NCBI GenBank assembly: GCA_016783565.1
Contig: JADHWI010000004.1
Location: 22,346 to 86,345, forward strand
Length of the DNA: 64,000 nt
Source of the DNA: Kiritimatiellia bacterium
GTDB taxonomy: Bacteria > Verrucomicrobiota > Kiritimatiellia > UBA8416 > JADHWI01
Direction of reading: 5' to 3'
Shown here in pieces: positions 61,575 to 64,000 of this stretch (position 1 is the stretch's first letter; each line of letters opens with the position of its first letter). The notes under the pieces were generated by a model. That model saw only the letters and a program-made list of their open reading frames with translations. It was not told where the DNA came from and ran no database searches. Made by a program: the position numbers and the translations under genes.

Positions 61575-62240
61575 TCATTCTGCAGAAAGCGTGCCTGCGA
61601 CCTGCTTCGCAAGTTTCTTATATCCATCCACTGTGTAATGCACATCGCCTGGCTTCTTGAAATGATTGGCTGGGAAGCTCTTAGAGAGAGTGTGTAGGTC
61701 GTTGATGGGTACTCGATGCTTCTTCATGATCTTTGTGGCTACAGCATTGTATTTTCTATCGTCACCCACAATGCGCCCAGCTTCTCCCTCTGGAACAACG
61801 GTAGTGTGAGCCCAGATTAGTTTTGCATTCGTTTTCTTTAACCGAACGACGAGCTGATCAAGATTGGCCTCATATTGCTCCAATGTATGGGTTATCTTGC
61901 CATTGACCTTGTCTCTATTTCCCTGGACCTTGGATTTTGGATGACGGTAACAGAGATCCCATAGACCCCAATTGAAATGGATAATATCCCATCTTGTATC
62001 GCCGATCCATTTGTCGAGATTCTTCAATCCCATTCCGGTGTGCCCCGCATTGCCTCTATGATGCGTTACAACAGCCTTACTCTTCAGGATCTTAGCAACA
62101 TGGGGAGTATATCCTATGGATATTGAATCCCCGATGATCAACACCTTGGGCAGATCGTTCTTCTGAGGCGTATCCTTCGCAAAAAGTAATGGCAAGGCGA
62201 TGTAAGTCAGCAGAAATGTTGAAATTAGTAGTTTTTTCAT
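61575..62240 (-). CDS. SGNH/GDSL hydrolase, secreted
   Basis: 221 aa; signal peptide MKKLLISTFLLTYIALPLLFA, KVLIIGDSISIGYTPHV, HFNWGLWDL, KPGDVHYTVDGYKKLA. Confidence 0.88.
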   Translation of the reverse strand: MKKLLISTFLLTYIALPLLFAKDTPQKNDLPKVLIIGDSISIGYTPHVAKILKSKAVVTHHRGNAGHTGMGLKNLDKWIGDTRWDIIHFNWGLWDLCYRHPKSKVQGNRDKVNGKITHTLEQYEANLDQLVVRLKKTNAKLIWAHTTVVPEGEAGRIVGDDRKYNAVATKIMKKHRVPINDLHTLSKSFPANHFKKPGDVHYTVDGYKKLAKQVAGTLSAE

Positions 62241-62292
62241 TAGTGATATTTCCTTTCTCCGTTTGGCGAACGCCTAAACTAAGGCACGCGGT

Positions 62293-63282
62293 TTACCGCC
62301 TCGCCTTCAGCTCCTTGCTCGAATAGAAGACTCCGATCACACGCGTCTGCTTTCCTTGCAGCGTGGGAAAGTGCCCGCCGGGATTTCCGTCGTGGTCTTT
62401 CATGTTGCAGGTCATGACGTAACGACCAAGTTCTGGGATATACGCAATATCCGGATCTTGGATTCTGTAATTGTCCCAGTCATCGACTTCATCAGATCGT
62501 GGGGTGATTGCTTTGCCCAGGTATTCAAAGGGCTTATTAAGGTCTTTCGATCTCCATGCAACGACCTTGTAGGGACTACCCTTTGATTCCCGGTCGCAGA
62601 AGATATAGTAGATTCCTTCAATCTTGGCGATTGTGGCGTCACCCACGCCATACTTGTGTCCCCCGTCGGGATTAGGGTCGACGGCTTTGGCATTGACGAG
62701 CTTCCAGTCGCCCAGCCCTGTCTCAGAAGTGAAATGAGCCAGACTGGTTCCATCAGGGCCGTGAGGGAATCTGCCATGCTCCCCAAACATGTGGAATACC
62801 CCATCCTCGACGTAGACACCTATGTCATCGCACTTCTTGTGAGGAAAGGTGCCTGCTGCCTTCCACTTTCCGCTGGCTTCCTCCAGCGGTCCAGAGAACG
62901 TGTATACTTTGCCCTCTTCATAAATATAGTACGTGCCATTCACCTTTACGCCGTCATCGTACTCGTAATGGTTTCCGATCTTGTATTGGTCGGAGACAAA
63001 CTCCCAGTCGGCACTGCGCCATGAGAACTTCTTTGCCCGCCACAAATGGGCTGCTTTAGGGGTGTGGCTAATGATCAGGTGATAGGGGTATTCTAACTCC
63101 GGTTCAACAAAGAGTATCGAGTCGTGGTTGTTGCCCTTCGTCGTAATGAAAGCGTTGTTGTCAGCTGGTCGATACCACCCGATCCAGGGATCCTTATCCA
63201 TTGATGGTTTCTCCGCATGGCATAGGTAGACCGCTACAAAGGCAACTACTAAAAAACTGGTGGATACATGGGCTCGTTTCAT
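62293..63282 (-). CDS. Secreted five-bladed beta-propeller glycoside hydrolase-like protein (GH43/GH117-like)
   Basis: ORF 62293..63309; start placed at MKRAHVSTSFLVVAFVAVYLCHA (signal peptide). Propeller-type segments VNGTYYIYEEGKVYTFSGP, YGVGDATIAKIEGIYYIFCDRES, IQDPDIAYIPELGRYVMTCNMKD. Confidence 0.7.
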   Translation of the reverse strand: MKRAHVSTSFLVVAFVAVYLCHAEKPSMDKDPWIGWYRPADNNAFITTKGNNHDSILFVEPELEYPYHLIISHTPKAAHLWRAKKFSWRSADWEFVSDQYKIGNHYEYDDGVKVNGTYYIYEEGKVYTFSGPLEEASGKWKAAGTFPHKKCDDIGVYVEDGVFHMFGEHGRFPHGPDGTSLAHFTSETGLGDWKLVNAKAVDPNPDGGHKYGVGDATIAKIEGIYYIFCDRESKGSPYKVVAWRSKDLNKPFEYLGKAITPRSDEVDDWDNYRIQDPDIAYIPELGRYVMTCNMKDHDGNPGGHFPTLQGKQTRVIGVFYSSKELKARR

Positions 63283-63362
63283 CTTACTTTCCTTTCGAAC
63301 GTCTGACATGAGGCGCGCGGTTTACTCCATCGTCTCAATGGCCTTGTTCCAAACTCCCCATG

Positions 63363-64000
63363 TTACTGATCATAGCAGCTTCTCATCTTCCACGATTCGA
63401 ACCTCAGCAGGCTGGCATCACCGCCGTTTGCCTGAACTGAGACGCCGTCACTTTTCTCAAGCGTCGGATACGCGCGCAAAAGCATCCACCGCTGTTTGTT
63501 CGCGAACACTTCAACGATACATCGATCCACGAATATCCGTAGGTCGAGTGGCTCGTTTTTTACACGGCGGAGCGGGGCAACTTCCGGTGGCTGTTTCTTG
63601 AGCCCTTTTAGAAGCGATATGTTCGAGACATCGAGCGTTATGTGGTCTTTCTCCTCTTCGACACCTGGGTCAAGGCGAATCGACATGTACTCTTTCTTCT
63701 CCGGATGGCGAAAGACTTTTATCTCAATCGCTTTTGCGTTCTTTGGATCAATCTTCATGTGAATTTCCATCACCTTGCCATTCACGTCTTCGAGGACAAC
63801 CTCTTTATCGGCTGGCAGTTCTTGCGACGACAGCTTTATTCTTGATTTCTTCTTTCGAAGTTTTTTGAGAGATGCAGCAGGCTGCACGACCAGCATCTCG
63901 TCCTCGTTGAGCGACAGGTGTGTCGGGACGGACATAACTTGCCCGTCAAGGAAACTCCCTCGGTTCGCTGCAACATTGAAGATAACGTAAGCGCCGCCTT
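63363..64000 (-). CDS. GH32-like protein, C-terminal part (runs off the right edge)
   Basis: Frame stays open upstream of the track ORF to the edge (GGAYVIFNVAANRGSFLDGQVMSVPTHL...); C-terminal beta-sandwich signature LDLRIFVDRCIVEVFANKQRWMLLRAYP. Confidence 0.7.
   Translation of the reverse strand, partial: GGAYVIFNVAANRGSFLDGQVMSVPTHLSLNEDEMLVVQPAASLKKLRKKKSRIKLSSQELPADKEVVLEDVNGKVMEIHMKIDPKNAKAIEIKVFRHPEKKEYMSIRLDPGVEEEKDHITLDVSNISLLKGLKKQPPEVAPLRRVKNEPLDLRIFVDRCIVEVFANKQRWMLLRAYPTLEKSDGVSVQANGGDASLLRFESWKMRSCYDQ

Overview
The window reads as a bacterial chromosome segment with about 52% GC by eye and a PVC-superphylum feel (Kiritimatiellota/Lentisphaerota-like; inference only). It is densely coding. 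I saw no rRNA, tRNA, CRISPR array or intact transposase. Main blocks from left to right: (1) a Tat-exported uptake-type [NiFe] hydrogenase (small subunit, large subunit, maturation protease), translationally coupled to a secreted LVIVD-repeat beta-propeller that runs off the left edge, with a Cys-rich XRE regulator upstream; (2) a GT4 glycosyltransferase diverging from a WaaP/Kdo-kinase-like protein; (3) a trkA-trkH-SLC12-like (cation-chloride cotransporter) operon; (4) a heavy-metal RND efflux operon with His/Cys-rich accessory proteins; (5) two sulfatases, the first fused in frame behind the N-terminal fragment of a trmO/tsaA gene; (6) PhoH, a parvulin and a PGPGW-like membrane protein; (7) a nitrogen/glutamine block: glnN (GS III, with a good sigma-54 promoter match), gltB, gltD, gdhA and an NrpR-like regulator next to a perfect 20-bp palindrome; (8) a KaiC/RecA-like plus PEP/pyruvate-binding protein; (9) a compact DhaK/DhaL/LsrF/DUF1097-like/cupin/VOC-like cluster that looks like an uncharacterised sugar or ketose-phosphate pathway; (10) purF, pyrG, carB, carA, a NifA-like sigma-54 activator, an amidase, a TPR protein, an exonuclease and Tag; (11) a right-hand accessory area with a sulfatase, a W/DP-repeat protein, an SGNH hydrolase and GH43-/GH32-like proteins. 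The strongest candidates for follow-up are the DhaKL-LsrF cluster, the trmO'-sulfatase fusion and the NrpR/palindrome plus sigma-54 nitrogen circuitry. All family calls come from motif recognition by eye; no database search was run.
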